A stretch of 61,486 bases of DNA from Bacteriovoracaceae bacterium. GTDB taxonomy: Bacteria; Bdellovibrionota; Bacteriovoracia; Bacteriovoracales; Bacteriovoracaceae. A model generated the notes under the pieces. It ran no database searches and was not told the DNA's origin. It saw only the letters and a list, made by a program, of their open reading frames with translations. A program made the translations under genes and the position numbers. The stretch is taken from NCBI GenBank assembly GCA_028101965.1, contig JAOHMI010000008.1, positions 1-61,486 on the forward strand. Reading direction: 5' to 3'. This document shows positions 43,989 through 53,368 of the stretch, one piece after another (the first letter of the stretch is position 1; each line of letters begins with the position of its first letter).

Positions 43989-46900
43989 ATGATAGAGCCA
44001 TCGATTAAACAAAACATCTTTAGTGCCTATTCTTCCAAACTTAAGGATATTTGTAAAAAAGATCTCGCCCCACACTTAGAGCAGATCCCTCAAGGCTTAT
44101 CCGGCTATTTCCTCCCCCCGTTAGTGGAACAAAGTTATTCTGCTTCAAACTCAATTTATTTATTTCCAGATGAAAATGAACTTAAAAACTTTTCGCATTA
44201 TATCAAAGACCAACCCAGAACTTATTTTCTCGATGATCAAGAAATGACCATCCAATCTGGTGACTATTTAGAGGATGATTTATTTAGAAAAAACTTGAGA
44301 ATTCTAAGCAAAATTTTACAAAATTATAATTCAGGTGAGCCCTATACAATACTTTCAACCTACAATACCTTTCTCCGTAAACTGATTCCTCAATCTTATT
44401 TAAATCAAGAAGATCTCAAGCTTGAGCTTGAAGAAATTATTTCTCCCATTGAATTAAAAGAAAAATTAACCGACTTAGGTTATCAAGCATCTATAACGAT
44501 TGAAGAACCTGGACAGTTTAGTCATCGTGGAGAAGTCTTTGATATTTTCTCCTTTGATGGTCAAGCTTATCGTTTGAATTATTTTGATGATTTAATTGAA
44601 TTTATCTACCCGATTGATCTTTCAACTGGACGTTCTGATAAAGATAAAACCCTTGAAAAAGTTAGTATTACTAGCGGACTTTCTACCTTTTTTAAAAAGG
44701 AAAATATTTATCACCTCTCTGACAAGCTCCCCAACTACGGCCCATCTCAGAGAGAAAAATTTAATCGAAAACGAGAGATAATAGAAAAGCTAAAAAATGG
44801 CATCGAGTTTACTGGTTTCACCAATTTTCTTCCTTTGATGTTTGAAAATTGTGATAGCTTCATGAGTATATGTCAGAGGCATAAAGTTAACATCATAATG
44901 AATGATTGTGAGGAGGCCAAAAAAGAATTTGAACTCCAAAAAGAATCATACCTAGAACACAGAGATGATGTGGCAAGCGATGATGATTCAGATCAAATAC
45001 TGGGCGAGTTTTCAGATTATTGGTTTGACTTCAAAGAGATCGAACTAAGATTCAAAAATAAATTATTTGTAGAATTATATGGAAGTAATCACTTTCATAA
45101 CCCTGAAACAATCTTAAACATTAGTCCTCTTTTAATCCGAGATGAAATTAATCGATTTAAATTAGAAAATATAAATCCTGACATAGACCATGCACAGAAT
45201 TCAAAGCAAAATAAAATTAATCTATTTTACCAATGGCTCAGTACATATCTAAATCAAAATTATCAGGTCATTTGCTATTACGAAAAGAGTGTCGACTATC
45301 TAAAACACTTAAGTGAAATATCATTAGAAAATAAATTTCAATCAAAAATAGTTTATGAGAAAGGCTATCTGGCTCAAGGATTTGTGCATAAGAATGCAAA
45401 AACCATCCTTGTTAGTGAGTCTGATTTGCTAGGTGAAAAACTAAAAAAAGTTAAAAAGAGTAAACAATCACTCAAGCACCTAACCCAAGATTATTTTGCC
45501 GATGAATTAATGAATTTAAAACAAAATGACTTGGTTGTTCATAAACAATATGGTGTTGGGAGATATTTAGGTTTAGAAAACTTAAACTTCGGAAATAAAG
45601 ATCAAGATTTCTTAATTCTAGAATATGCTGATCAAGATAAGGTGTATGTTCCAGTTTACCGATTAAATTTATTACAAAAATATTCAAATGAAAGTGAAAC
45701 ATTAAAGTTAGCTTCACTTAAAACTAGTAAGTTTCAAAAACAAAAAGAAAAAATTACGGCCAGTATTAAAAAATTGGCTTTTGATTTGTTAGAAATACAC
45801 GCAAAACGAAAACTATTTCAGGGTCATGCTTTTCAGCCACCTCTAGAAAGCTACCTAGAGTTCGAACATAGCTTCCCCTATAAGATGACGCCAGACCAAG
45901 AATCATCAACTCAAGATGTACTAGATGATCTACAAAAAAAGACTCCAATGGATCGTCTCATTTGCGGAGATGTAGGTTTTGGTAAAACAGAAGTTGCTAT
46001 GCGAGCAGCTTTTAAAGTCGTGGAAGATGGAAAACAAGTTGCTATACTTGTTCCAACAACAATTCTTGCTTTTCAGCATAATAACTCTTTTATTGAACGT
46101 TTTAAAAACTTTCCTATCCAAATTGATTTTCTCAGCCGCTTTAAAAGTGCAAAAGAATCCAAAGCTACCAAAGAGAAAGTTAAACAAGGAAAAGTTGATA
46201 TTATTATTGGAACTCATATGCTGCTTTCCAAAGATATTGAGTTTAAAGATCTCGGGCTCGTTATCATTGATGAAGAGCATAGATTCGGTGTTGGTCATAA
46301 AGAAAAATTTAAAACATTGAGACAAAACGTTGATTTTCTCACTTTAACTGCCACACCCATTCCACGAACAATGCAATTATCTTTTTTAGGAATCAAAGAT
46401 ATTTCGATTATTCGGACCGCTCCCCCTTCCCGGCAGGCAATAAAAACCTATATTCTCAGAGATGACCGGCAAGTTGTAAAAAAGGCTCTCGAAAAAGAAT
46501 TAAAAAGAGATGGGCAAGCTTTTATTGTGCATAATCGAGTTCATGATATGGACCAATATGCGGCAAAAATTCAAGAATTAGCTCCTGAAGCTAAAATAAC
46601 TATTGCTCACGGGCAGATGGGAGAAAGAGAACTAGAGAAAAAAATATTAGAATTTTATCGCGGTGATACAGATATTCTTCTTTCAACAACTATTATTGAA
46701 TCAGGAATTGATATTCCCAATGCCAATACGATGATTATCGACAAAGCAAATAACTTCGGCTTAGCTCAACTACATCAACTTAGAGGCCGAATTGGACGAG
46801 GGCACCGCAAGGCCTATGCTTATTTTTTAATTCCCGATGAAAATAAAATAAATTCCACTGCCAAAAAGAGACTTAAGGCCCTGGCCGATTACTCGGAAGT

Positions 46901-47522
46901 TGGCTCTGGCTTTAATTTAGCTAATTCAGACCTAGAAATTCGAGGAAGCGGAGACATCTTAGGTCCTGAGCAATCAGGTCACATCGGCGAAATTGGTATG
47001 GAACTCTATATGCAACTATTAGAAGATGCAGTTAATGACCTTAAAGGCGAAAAAGCGGCTAAAAAAGAAGATATTGAAATTAATTTTTATCTTAAAGCAA
47101 ATATTCCTAAAAAATACATTGATGATCCTGGCCAGAGACTTCGTTATTACAAAAAACTATCTAATTCTTATAAAAACGAAAAACTATTGGATTTAAAAGA
47201 TGAGCTAACTGAATTATTTGGACCTATTCCTGAAAATCTTAATCGGTTATTAATTTTGTTACAAACCCGTAATAATCTGCAAAATTTATTTGTGCTAAAG
47301 ATTAATTTAAATGAAAAATCAATTCAGCTTTTCTTCGATAAAGCCGCTCTAGAAAAGGATGAAGAGAACAAAAATAAAATCATCAACTACTTCTTATCTC
47401 ATCCAAAAAAATATAAATTAGAACCAAATTTCTCTGTAATCTATAGATCTAAAATAGGCTTAACACTTGAGGATTATCTTCAATTATCAGAAAATATTGC
47501 GCAGCAAATTTTGTTATGCTAG
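43989..47522 (+). CDS. mfd: Transcription-repair coupling factor
   Basis: 1177 residues, full length. In order: UvrB-like module (about 1-350), the RNA-polymerase-interacting CarD-like domain (NDLVVHKQYGVGRYLGLE), the RecG-like translocase with Walker A CGDVGFGKTEVAMRAAF, DEEH box IIDEEHRFGV, TATPIPRTMQ, HGQMGERELE and QLRGRIGRG, and the C-terminal TRCF domain (NFYLKANIPKKYIDDPGQRL). It removes stalled RNA polymerase and recruits UvrA. The ATG at 43989 is preferred to a TTG five codons upstream. Confidence 0.97.
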   Translation: MIEPSIKQNIFSAYSSKLKDICKKDLAPHLEQIPQGLSGYFLPPLVEQSYSASNSIYLFPDENELKNFSHYIKDQPRTYFLDDQEMTIQSGDYLEDDLFRKNLRILSKILQNYNSGEPYTILSTYNTFLRKLIPQSYLNQEDLKLELEEIISPIELKEKLTDLGYQASITIEEPGQFSHRGEVFDIFSFDGQAYRLNYFDDLIEFIYPIDLSTGRSDKDKTLEKVSITSGLSTFFKKENIYHLSDKLPNYGPSQREKFNRKREIIEKLKNGIEFTGFTNFLPLMFENCDSFMSICQRHKVNIIMNDCEEAKKEFELQKESYLEHRDDVASDDDSDQILGEFSDYWFDFKEIELRFKNKLFVELYGSNHFHNPETILNISPLLIRDEINRFKLENINPDIDHAQNSKQNKINLFYQWLSTYLNQNYQVICYYEKSVDYLKHLSEISLENKFQSKIVYEKGYLAQGFVHKNAKTILVSESDLLGEKLKKVKKSKQSLKHLTQDYFADELMNLKQNDLVVHKQYGVGRYLGLENLNFGNKDQDFLILEYADQDKVYVPVYRLNLLQKYSNESETLKLASLKTSKFQKQKEKITASIKKLAFDLLEIHAKRKLFQGHAFQPPLESYLEFEHSFPYKMTPDQESSTQDVLDDLQKKTPMDRLICGDVGFGKTEVAMRAAFKVVEDGKQVAILVPTTILAFQHNNSFIERFKNFPIQIDFLSRFKSAKESKATKEKVKQGKVDIIIGTHMLLSKDIEFKDLGLVIIDEEHRFGVGHKEKFKTLRQNVDFLTLTATPIPRTMQLSFLGIKDISIIRTAPPSRQAIKTYILRDDRQVVKKALEKELKRDGQAFIVHNRVHDMDQYAAKIQELAPEAKITIAHGQMGERELEKKILEFYRGDTDILLSTTIIESGIDIPNANTMIIDKANNFGLAQLHQLRGRIGRGHRKAYAYFLIPDENKINSTAKKRLKALADYSEVGSGFNLANSDLEIRGSGDILGPEQSGHIGEIGMELYMQLLEDAVNDLKGEKAAKKEDIEINFYLKANIPKKYIDDPGQRLRYYKKLSNSYKNEKLLDLKDELTELFGPIPENLNRLLILLQTRNNLQNLFVLKINLNEKSIQLFFDKAALEKDEENKNKIINYFLSHPKKYKLEPNFSVIYRSKIGLTLEDYLQLSENIAQQILLC

Positions 47523-47591
47523 CGTAAGAGTATAATATTACTATCCTCCACGAGTTTTAGGATTAATTTTTTCAAGGATTGAAAAAGACTT

Positions 47592-48431
47592 ATGAAACTC
47601 ACATTTAAAATTTTTATTTTTAGTGCTTTGTTAATTGTAACTGCGACTAGTTTATTTTCGCAGTCTTCTGGCGATCCAAACGATGAAATCGTCGCTGAAA
47701 TTAATGGAGTAAAGATAAGCCGTGCAAGATTAAATCAGTATTACAGTGAAAATTTAAAGTTTGTTTATAATAAACAAGTTACTTTGAAATCTTCTCTCAA
47801 TGAAATTGCCAATAGGATTATAGGAATAGATAAAGCGAAAAAAGGTGGCTTGCCAAATAACCCCATCGTTCAAGAAAGATTTGATGATATTTTATTTCAT
47901 GCCCAAATTTCAAAAGATTTAGAGAAAAAGATTGCGTCAATTTCTGTCACAGACAAAGAAGTTGAAAAATACTACTCCAAGAATAAAGAATATCGTGTAC
48001 AACAAATTCTTCTTAGATTAAGAGCGCAGCCTTCACCAGAAGAAGTTGAAAAACAACTTAAAGCTGCTTTCGATATTCACCAAGAAGTTAAAAAGCAACC
48101 TCAAAGTTTTGCTGCATATGCTCGGAAATTTTCTCAATCCACTACATATGTTGCTGGAGGTGAAATGGGCTTCCAACCAGCAGTTAGACTTGGTCCTGCC
48201 ATATCAAATGAAATTCAGGGTAAAGTTAACGGAACCATTACTAAGCCTCTCAGGACGCCCTATGGGATTCATATTGTAAAAGTCCTTGGAGTCAAAGATT
48301 TCCGAGATATCAATAAGAATCTCTATAAAAAAATCCTTTTTGATGTGAAGCGAGATAATATCATGAAGGACTATTTTACTCGTGAAAGAAAATCAGCTAA
48401 AATCAAGATACTTGATTCAACCCTTAAGTAA
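47592..48431 (+). CDS. Exported PpiC-type peptidyl-prolyl isomerase (parvulin)
   Basis: 279 residues with a signal peptide ending LFSQ. A SurA/PrsA-like helical part is followed by one parvulin domain with RVQQILLRL, FAAYARKFSQSTTYVAGGEMGF, and TKPLRTPYGIHIVKVLG near 225-245. A periplasmic folding factor for outer-membrane proteins is the likely role. It is 69 bases after mfd and 12 before the SurA-like gene, so the two folding factors should be one unit. Confidence 0.9.
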   Translation: MKLTFKIFIFSALLIVTATSLFSQSSGDPNDEIVAEINGVKISRARLNQYYSENLKFVYNKQVTLKSSLNEIANRIIGIDKAKKGGLPNNPIVQERFDDILFHAQISKDLEKKIASISVTDKEVEKYYSKNKEYRVQQILLRLRAQPSPEEVEKQLKAAFDIHQEVKKQPQSFAAYARKFSQSTTYVAGGEMGFQPAVRLGPAISNEIQGKVNGTITKPLRTPYGIHIVKVLGVKDFRDINKNLYKKILFDVKRDNIMKDYFTRERKSAKIKILDSTLK

Positions 48432-48443
48432 GATCAAAAACTT

Positions 48444-49364
48444 ATGATTAAATATTTTTTGTACTTGAGCTTCATGTTTAGCTCTTCTTTTGCAAATGAG
48501 ATCGTTCTAGATAAGATCGTTGGTGTCTTTAATGAAAAGATCTTTTCCCTATCAGAAATAAAACGAATTAAAAATACTATTGCTCCTCGAGTTGAAATGA
48601 GTCCTATTGTTTATCGAGGGGATAAATTAAATGAATACAAAATTATCGAGCTTCTTTTCGATAGTTATATTATTCGCGATAAACTAGGTAATTTAGGTAT
48701 CATTGTCACTGATGACCGTGTTGAGGCACAAATTCAAGAAAGTGAAAAAAGAAATAATTTTCGTCGCGAAGATTTGATTAACTTTTTAGAAAGTAAGGGA
48801 TTCGAATTCGAAGAATACTTTGAGGTTATTAGACAATCAATAGAATATAATTTATTTAACACAAAAATTATTGCACCTTTAATTTCGATTACTGAACAAG
48901 AAGTTAAAAACTATTTTTATCGATCTAATATCTCAAAAGTTAAAACTTTAAATTTTAAATATAAGTTAACAGATTTTGTTATTCCAAGAGATAAAGTTTT
49001 AGAAAAGGATGTCCCCGACTTAACCCGCGTCTTTGAAGAATATCGAAGAAGTGGGCATATTCCAGAAATATATAAATCTTTTGAAACTATCGATATTGGA
49101 GAAGTTAATGAAGAAGATTTATCTGGGAAAGTTAGAACGGTCCTAAAAGTAACTGAAGAGGGAAAATTTTCTAAACCAATCGTTAGCGGAAATTACGTTC
49201 ACGTTTATTTTATAGAATTAAAAAACCTAGTCGAATCAAAAATATATCTACAAGCGAAAAGAAGTATCTACAATCGACTCTATATGGAAAAATCCGAAAA
49301 CATCATCCGCACATGGCTCAATAAAGAGCGTGATGGTTATTATACTGTCAATCTCTTAAAGTGA
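48444..49364 (+). CDS. SurA N-domain-type periplasmic chaperone
   Basis: 306 residues with a signal peptide (YLSFMFSSSFA). VLDKIVGVFNEKIFSLSEIKR is the typical SurA beginning, followed by the helical chaperone core (LFDSYIIRDKLGNLGIIVTDD). The C-terminal part has only a degenerate parvulin domain (KFSKPIVSGNYVHVYFIELK), so isomerase activity is unlikely. It follows the PpiC gene and precedes the PdxA-like gene, echoing the surA-pdxA order of enterobacteria. Confidence 0.82.
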   Translation: MIKYFLYLSFMFSSSFANEIVLDKIVGVFNEKIFSLSEIKRIKNTIAPRVEMSPIVYRGDKLNEYKIIELLFDSYIIRDKLGNLGIIVTDDRVEAQIQESEKRNNFRREDLINFLESKGFEFEEYFEVIRQSIEYNLFNTKIIAPLISITEQEVKNYFYRSNISKVKTLNFKYKLTDFVIPRDKVLEKDVPDLTRVFEEYRRSGHIPEIYKSFETIDIGEVNEEDLSGKVRTVLKVTEEGKFSKPIVSGNYVHVYFIELKNLVESKIYLQAKRSIYNRLYMEKSENIIRTWLNKERDGYYTVNLLK

Positions 49365-49371
49365 TCCATTC

Positions 49372-50244
49372 ATGATCTACATCACCCAAGGATCAGATAA
49401 AAGCATAGGAATCGAAATCTTATTGCGTTCTTTGATCACATTTCCTCAAAACAAAATTAATAAATTATGCCTCATTATTAATAAAGAATGTTTAAAAATA
49501 AATCTTACTAATCTAAATTTGAATTATGACTTAAATAAAAATGAATTAAAAATATATAATCGAAAATTAAAATTAATCCTTTTTGATAAACCTAAAGATC
49601 AGTCAAACGCTCTCCATGCACTCCTCATCTCATTTAATCATCTAAAAAAAACTGATACATTAATTACTCAACCTGCCAGTAAAAATGACTTCAAATATAA
49701 AAATAAAAATTTCTTAGGACATACTGAGTTTTTCCGCTATTGGTTTAAAACTGATGTGGCCATGTTGTTTACCTCTGATCGAGTTAATCTTCTCCTCTTA
49801 ACCGATCATATCCCCCTAAAACAAGTACACAAAAACCTTGATCCAAGAATGATTAAAAGAAAGATTTCCCTAAGCAAGAATTTCTTGCAAGCAAAAAATA
49901 ATTTAAGAAAAATATACTTTCTAGGTGTCAACCCTCATGCTGGAGAAGCAGGCCTTCTAGGAAAAGAAGAACTAAAGCTAAAAAAATTCTTCAAGAATTA
50001 TCCCATTATTCCTGGTGATTCAGTTGCAATCCAAAAGCTGAATGAAAAAGATTTAATAGTCTCACCCTTCCACGATCAAGGATTAACCTACTTTAAAACA
50101 ATTAATGATCTATATGGAATAAATATCTCCCTTGGTCTCCCTTTTCTTAGAGTCTCAGTGGATCACGGTACGGCACCAACACTTTTTGGTAAAAATAGTG
50201 CCGATATAAGCTCCATGATCTATCTCTTGAATACTGTCTTATAG
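49372..50244 (+). CDS. pdxA: PdxA-like 4-hydroxythreonine-4-phosphate dehydrogenase
   Basis: 290 residues, about 40 fewer than the usual PdxA. The metal histidines are kept, in TDHIPLKQV, NPHAGEAG and PFHDQGL. GHTEF and SLGLPFLRVSVDHGTAPTLF are also present. The N-terminal GDPxGIGPE motif is changed to GSDKSIGIE. It oxidises 4-phosphohydroxy-threonine in pyridoxal phosphate synthesis, with NAD. The protein is diverged, so activity is not assured. It lies 7 bases after the SurA-like gene. Confidence 0.8.
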   Translation: MIYITQGSDKSIGIEILLRSLITFPQNKINKLCLIINKECLKINLTNLNLNYDLNKNELKIYNRKLKLILFDKPKDQSNALHALLISFNHLKKTDTLITQPASKNDFKYKNKNFLGHTEFFRYWFKTDVAMLFTSDRVNLLLLTDHIPLKQVHKNLDPRMIKRKISLSKNFLQAKNNLRKIYFLGVNPHAGEAGLLGKEELKLKKFFKNYPIIPGDSVAIQKLNEKDLIVSPFHDQGLTYFKTINDLYGINISLGLPFLRVSVDHGTAPTLFGKNSADISSMIYLLNTVL

Positions 50245-50312
50245 ATTAATCAGAGTTCCTATTTTTCGATAGATCGCTAATTCTTATGACTTTCTTTACC
50301 AATTATTAAGGT

Positions 50313-50359
50313 GGATCATTTTTGTCACACTCTGTTTAGGAAATATTTTCAAATGATCC
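50313..50359. repeat. 9-bp inverted repeat with 29-base loop
   Basis: GGATCATTT (50313-50321) and AAATGATCC (50351-50359) are perfect inverted arms between pdxA and the next gene. No T-run follows, so a terminator is doubtful. A pair of operators or an mRNA stem is possible. Confidence 0.35.
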
Positions 50360-50421
50360 TATTCAAATTTTTATAGATGATACGAGGCTGTCAGCGTTAA
50401 TCATTTTAAAAAGGGCAAATT

Positions 50422-51183
50422 ATGAAAAGACTATTATCACTATTTCTAATTTTCAGTTTAGTATCAACTCAATTAATTGCGTATTCGCCTTCTGGCTTTC
50501 AAGCAGAAGTTGATCAAGGAATACAAATTTTTGAGAGTAATGAAATTTCTATCAATAATTTAAAAAATGAAAAAATTAGTCTTGAAAAATTCAAAAAAGT
50601 TAAAGCTAAAATGATAAGCACATATACTAAGGAATATAAAAAGGCCTCTCGAAAATCTGAATCGAAGCAACTTAAAAGAGCTCTTCGAAAACTAAAAAAT
50701 CGTTTTAAATTAATGAGAAGAAAGAGCAAGAATATATCAAAAAAGCAGATTGCCAGAATTGCTCGGATAAAAAAATCAACACCCCAAGAGGTTAAAGAGA
50801 GCCTAACCAATACATTCTCAAAAGAAAGTGAAATTAGAACAAAGGAACAACTTGAACAAAAAATAGAGGAACATGGTTCTTATGCAAACTTTCTTAAAGC
50901 TTCCATCGATGAAATTTCACAATTAACACACGCTGATGTGGCAACATTTAGCACTAAGAAAGATGCTAATAGAAAACCTGCTAGTATGTTCTTCGATGAA
51001 CTTGGTTTTGCTTTATTTTTCTTTTTAATTATTATTCCGGTAGCCTTAGTGGCTTTAGTGATTATTGGATTAATCATGATCTTTGCTGGCGGAGCTGGGA
51101 TCGTTGTTATGATTCTGACAGGTGCGGTAACCGTTGCTGCTGTAATTTACATAATAGCAGTATCTGAATTTACACTTTGGTAA
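50422..51183 (+). CDS. Exported helical protein with C-terminal membrane hairpin
   Basis: 253 residues. A signal peptide (LSLFLIFSLVSTQLIA) is followed by a long basic helical region (about 35-135, Lys/Arg-rich, for example KKASRKSESKQLKRALRKL) and a polar part. Two strong membrane helices follow at about 194-250 (FALFFFLIIIPVALVALVII and VVMILTGAVTVAAVIYII), the second after a GGAG turn. The basic helical part facing the periplasm is unusual. No family recognised. A hairpin terminator follows 15 bases after the stop. Confidence 0.6.
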   Translation: MKRLLSLFLIFSLVSTQLIAYSPSGFQAEVDQGIQIFESNEISINNLKNEKISLEKFKKVKAKMISTYTKEYKKASRKSESKQLKRALRKLKNRFKLMRRKSKNISKKQIARIARIKKSTPQEVKESLTNTFSKESEIRTKEQLEQKIEEHGSYANFLKASIDEISQLTHADVATFSTKKDANRKPASMFFDELGFALFFFLIIIPVALVALVIIGLIMIFAGGAGIVVMILTGAVTVAAVIYIIAVSEFTLW

Positions 51184-51197
51184 AAAAAATTATCTCA

Positions 51198-51228
51198 ATC
51201 CCTCTTTATTAGTTGAATGGAGAGGGAT
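51198..51228 (+). terminator. Hairpin terminator after 51183
   Basis: ATCCCTCT (51198-51205) pairs perfectly with AGAGGGAT (51221-51228) across a 15-base loop, followed by CTTTAT. It lies between two converging genes. The A-run on the other side (51182-51189) would give U-residues to the opposite strand, so it may work in both directions. Confidence 0.6.
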
Positions 51229-51266
51229 CTTTATAAAGAAACTATAAATGAACCAGCTTTTAAAGC

Positions 51267-52010
51267 TTACTTAATTCCGCTATCTAGAATCTTATAACTT
51301 ATTGTAACCGTATCATCTTTCGTAAATTTACTTTTTAACTTAGAATCAAACCCCTTATCTAAGCGAATTATATAAGTATGAGTATAAAAGGATTTTTTAT
51401 TTTTCAAGGGAATCTTTTTTTCCACGAGCCACATAGTACCATTAACCGTTTCATCTGCATCTAATGCTGATAATGACTTGATAGCATTTTCAGAACTCTT
51501 CATTTCTCTTATTTTACGATAACTATAAGAAAGTGAGCTTGTACCTGTTGAAATGTCTTTTGATGCCTGTGAAATCTCTTTATCAAAACTTAACTTTTCT
51601 ACAGGGATGGCCAACTTATAAGTCTTAATCATATCAAGAGTAATAAACTCTAAGCGAAAGGTATTTTCTAACTTAGAGACCTTAACATCTGCTCCTCTAT
51701 GAACATAGGATGTTCCATCTACAGTTCTAGCACGTGAAAAAAAAACTTCCGGATTCACCTTTGTTGTCATCTCTTCAACCGGAGTTTTCTCCACGGCCAT
51801 ATAGGCGGCCGGAAAATCCTCTTCCCTATCATAGTCATTTAAATAAAAACTTGATTGCTTTATATTATCAGTAGAAGCACCATAGACTGGAAGAGTTTTT
51901 GTTCTAGTTTTCTTAAGATTTACATCTCGAGAAGGTCCTTCATCTTTCTTTTTGCTACAGGCTACGATAAACATAGACAAGATTAAAATATATTTTAAAT
52001 TACTTTCCAT
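51267..52010 (-). CDS. Lipoprotein, paralogue of its upstream neighbour
   Basis: 247 residues with lipobox FIVACSKK (Cys18). It shares with the next gene a common plan: a short basic linker, VYGASTDNIKQSSFYLNDYD (VYGVSTDKVSDASIYLTDFD in the partner), a later MWLVEKKIPLKNK (FWVSKTIPLKNK) and a C-terminal TVTISYKIL (LVRVSYKVL). The two probably arose by tandem duplication. The start overlaps the partner by 11 bases. Function unknown. Confidence 0.7.
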   Translation of the reverse strand: MESNLKYILILSMFIVACSKKKDEGPSRDVNLKKTRTKTLPVYGASTDNIKQSSFYLNDYDREEDFPAAYMAVEKTPVEEMTTKVNPEVFFSRARTVDGTSYVHRGADVKVSKLENTFRLEFITLDMIKTYKLAIPVEKLSFDKEISQASKDISTGTSSLSYSYRKIREMKSSENAIKSLSALDADETVNGTMWLVEKKIPLKNKKSFYTHTYIIRLDKGFDSKLKSKFTKDDTVTISYKILDSGIK

Positions 52011-52806
52011 TGACTAGCTCACTTTTTAAAACTTTATAAGATACCCTTACTAAATGATTTTCTTTTAACTTGCCTTTATCCATTTCATTGAATCCCTGCT
52101 CTAATTTAACCACATAGCTTAAAACTCTTTTTTCATTTTTATTTTTGAGAGGTATTGTTTTTGATACCCAGAAAATAGAACCATCTGAGTTCTCCTCATC
52201 TCTCATGTTTTCAATTAAATTAGCGATGGAAGTATCATCCATATTCTCTGTAGATGAAGCGCTTATCTCTCTTTTTCTTCTATGATCAAATTCTATGTGC
52301 TTTTCTTTTAAAGAAGCATTTACATATTCTTTATTAAATTCATCATCAAAGTTTATTTGAGAAACTAAAACCGCAGGATTATAGTTTTTTAAAAAATCTA
52401 TTGTTATTGAATCAAAATCTGTTTGCGGGTCTAACTTAACTATTTTTACATTTAAGTTCATATCCTTATTAATAAAATAGACTTGCTTATCACTAATAAT
52501 AGTTTTCTTTTTAGATATTTTTCTTGAGGTTAAGTTTATACTAACTTTGTCTGTACCTTTTTCGACTCGTTCTCCAGCATTATTTTCTTTTTGGACGAAT
52601 AGCGCTTGGAATTTTTTAGCCTTATCAAAGTCCGTTAAATAAATCGATGCATCACTTACTTTGTCTGTCGAAACACCATAAACTCTTAATTCAACGGTTT
52701 TTACTTTTCCTTTGCCTGCACTCGTTGATAGTTTCCTATCTTTGCTTGCTTTAGAGCATGCAATAATCATCATAAAGCAGAGACTTAAAAGAGCTATTTT
52801 GAACAT
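52000..52806 (-). CDS. Lipoprotein, paralogue of its downstream neighbour
   Basis: 268 residues with lipobox MIIACSKA (Cys17). It has the same layout as the protein at 51267-52010 (see the paired motifs there), with an extra 20 residues in the middle. Both would be lipid-anchored with a soluble beta-rich domain. The pair is cotranscribed, this gene first. No known family. Confidence 0.7.
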   Translation of the reverse strand: MFKIALLSLCFMMIIACSKASKDRKLSTSAGKGKVKTVELRVYGVSTDKVSDASIYLTDFDKAKKFQALFVQKENNAGERVEKGTDKVSINLTSRKISKKKTIISDKQVYFINKDMNLNVKIVKLDPQTDFDSITIDFLKNYNPAVLVSQINFDDEFNKEYVNASLKEKHIEFDHRRKREISASSTENMDDTSIANLIENMRDEENSDGSIFWVSKTIPLKNKNEKRVLSYVVKLEQGFNEMDKGKLKENHLVRVSYKVLKSELVNGK

Positions 52807-53368
52807 GAGTTATCCTTGTTATCGAAATGAGCAGATGTTCTGATAATATCAACTGATTAAGTTTCAGATAGTTAGATTGAAAAATATTCAAATGTGTCTA
52901 ACTCGCATACAAGAAATTAAAACTTGAGACAATAATATGTATTGCCTAAATTTTAATCACCAGTTTTTAAAAACCTTAAATAAACAACTTAATCCAGAAC
53001 TAAGCTATTAAATTCATATTATCTATAAATTATTTGTCATTTCAGATACCTTGGTATTATTTTTGCTTTTTATGCCCAATTGAGGACTTGATGAGTATTA
53101 ATTTTAAAAAATTGTAAATTCTATTTTGTATGATTTCACTTAAGATATACACACAAGTATTAATAAATAGAGTTGCCGAATCAGGAAGAATTTTTTACGT
53201 AAAGAGTGATAATCATAATAGATTAAATAGAGATTTTATTATTTAGTTCTCAAGATAGCCATCTGGTAAAAAAGAAATAATAAGAATCCTAAATGAAGAT
53301 ATAAAAAATTGAAAGAGTCCATCACTGATAAATATAAAATTAATTAATTCTCGAATTAATAATTTCTC
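52807..53368. other. 562-bp intergenic region, AT-rich
   Basis: No RNA or convincing gene is seen. One short plus-strand frame, ATG 53130 to TAG 53246 (38 residues, MISLKIYTQVLINRVAESGR at the start), stands out by somewhat higher GC but has no ribosome binding site. The left end must hold the promoter of the lipoprotein pair. Confidence 0.4.

Noticed and set aside
45472-46325. Several 60-131 codon frames on the minus strand and one on the plus strand
   Set aside because: They lie inside mfd, whose frame has clear helicase motifs throughout.
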